Shown here piece after piece: positions 6,148 through 6,598 of a DNA stretch of 6,598 nt. The stretch is from NCBI GenBank assembly GCA_013698305.1, contig JACCVC010000133.1:1-6598 (forward strand), written 5' to 3'. Within the stretch, counting starts at the first letter, position 1; each line of letters opens with the position of its first letter. The stretch comes from Chloroflexia bacterium. GTDB lineage: Bacteria > Chloroflexota > Chloroflexia > Thermomicrobiales > UBA6265. The position numbers and the translations under genes are program-made. A model generated the notes under the pieces. It did not search any database. It worked only from the letters and a program-made list of their open reading frames with translations, and had not been told where the DNA came from.

Positions 6148-6598
6148 ATGCGGAAGAGCAAACATGTCGCCTTCCAATGCCACTGGCAATCCACCTGTCT
6201 CTTATTCCACGGACTTGGCGTGTTGCCGATCGTGGCGGCCCTGGTAGTCGCCCTGAACGGGTCGCCCATGCTGTTGGTTGCGTTCGGGAATATCAGTGAC
6301 TTCGGCGCGATGCCGAGCAAGAATCTCGACGACGACGTGATGTGGCGGGCGATCATCAACGAGACGCTGCAGAATATCGCCTACGCCGGCATTATCCGTT
6401 GGGAGTTGGCGACCGACGGTGTGCTGCTGGCGGCTGCCGTGTCATGGATAGGGGAACGTGACGGCGGATATCGATTGGCGCGCGCGTTGTCGGCCTACGG
6501 GCTTGTGATGGCGCTGTTGCTGTTCGTGGGCGGATTCATCGTGATAGGCGGCGAGTGGTTCCAAATGTGGAGGTCGGCGTCATGGAACGGGCTTGAAG
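6148..6598 (+). CDS. DUF2165-type small integral membrane protein (3' end cut by window edge)
   Basis: The frame from ATG 6148 is open to the window end (150 codons). It shows hydrophobic segments at ~24-46, ~87-101 and ~113-134. It also has the recognisable DUF2165 features: LLVAFGNISDFG (42-53) after the first membrane segment, VMWRAIIN (64-71), and the conserved ending FIVIGGEWFQMWRSASWNG (130-148). Family proteins end soon after this, so only a short tail is missing. Their function is unknown; they are inner-membrane proteins. The loop between NISDFG and WRAI seems shorter than usual. The start is doubtful: ATG 6148 has no Shine-Dalgarno and yields an odd Cys/His-rich N-terminus. ATG 6164 has GGAAGAG 5 nt upstream but reads in another frame and stops at 6245. 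A GTG at 6220 in the main frame is another option. Confidence 0.78.
   Translation, partial: MRKSKHVAFQCHWQSTCLLFHGLGVLPIVAALVVALNGSPMLLVAFGNISDFGAMPSKNLDDDVMWRAIINETLQNIAYAGIIRWELATDGVLLAAAVSWIGERDGGYRLARALSAYGLVMALLLFVGGFIVIGGEWFQMWRSASWNGLE

Noticed and set aside
5569..6189. Minus-strand 206-aa frame opposite the secreted protein
   Set aside because: The plus strand has a signal peptide, good Shine-Dalgarno and terminator. The antisense frame also runs through the terminator hairpin.

Overview
This is a GC-rich bacterial window (clearly above 55% GC by eye) holding four main genes, one broken gene fragment and several short structural elements. No mobile element, CRISPR array, rRNA or tRNA was recognised. 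The taxonomic hint is indirect. The small exported protein at 5413-6006, with its 'SP.A/TP' linkers and His/Cys pattern, resembles families I associate with Chloroflexota, especially Thermomicrobia-like lineages. This is an inference from recalled family style, not a proven placement.

Layout. The left part is on the minus strand: purU (formyltetrahydrofolate deformylase, 842 down to the window edge), preceded by a nucleoside-hydrolase gene starting at 1919. The hydrolase frame is cut by a UGA at 1095-1097. The same frame then continues for 34 more codons that look like the normal family C-terminus, ending with a TAA at 990-992. A divergent intergenic region (1920-2155) separates it from the central gene, a full-length plus-strand cyanophycin synthetase (cphA, 2156-4816, 886 aa). 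After cphA come about 600 bp without an intact gene. This stretch contains a frameshifted relic of a second nucleoside-hydrolase N-terminus on the minus strand (about 5068-5168). Next are a secreted small protein (5413-6006), a strong intrinsic terminator (6034-6076) and the start of a DUF2165-type membrane protein running off the right edge.

How the genes relate. CphA builds the nitrogen-storage polymer cyanophycin (a poly-aspartate backbone with arginine side chains). No cyanophycinase (cphB), isoaspartyl dipeptidase or second synthetase lies in the window, so degradation must be encoded elsewhere. PurU releases formate from 10-formyl-THF and the hydrolase family cleaves nucleosides. Both belong to purine/nucleoside metabolism, and nothing in the sequence ties them functionally to cphA. 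The points most worth a second look are the in-frame UGA in the hydrolase, its decayed paralogue on the far side of cphA, and the replacement in this CphA of two residues of the HxxEH motif linked to primer generation in some CphA1 enzymes. I did not find a clearly new multi-gene system.
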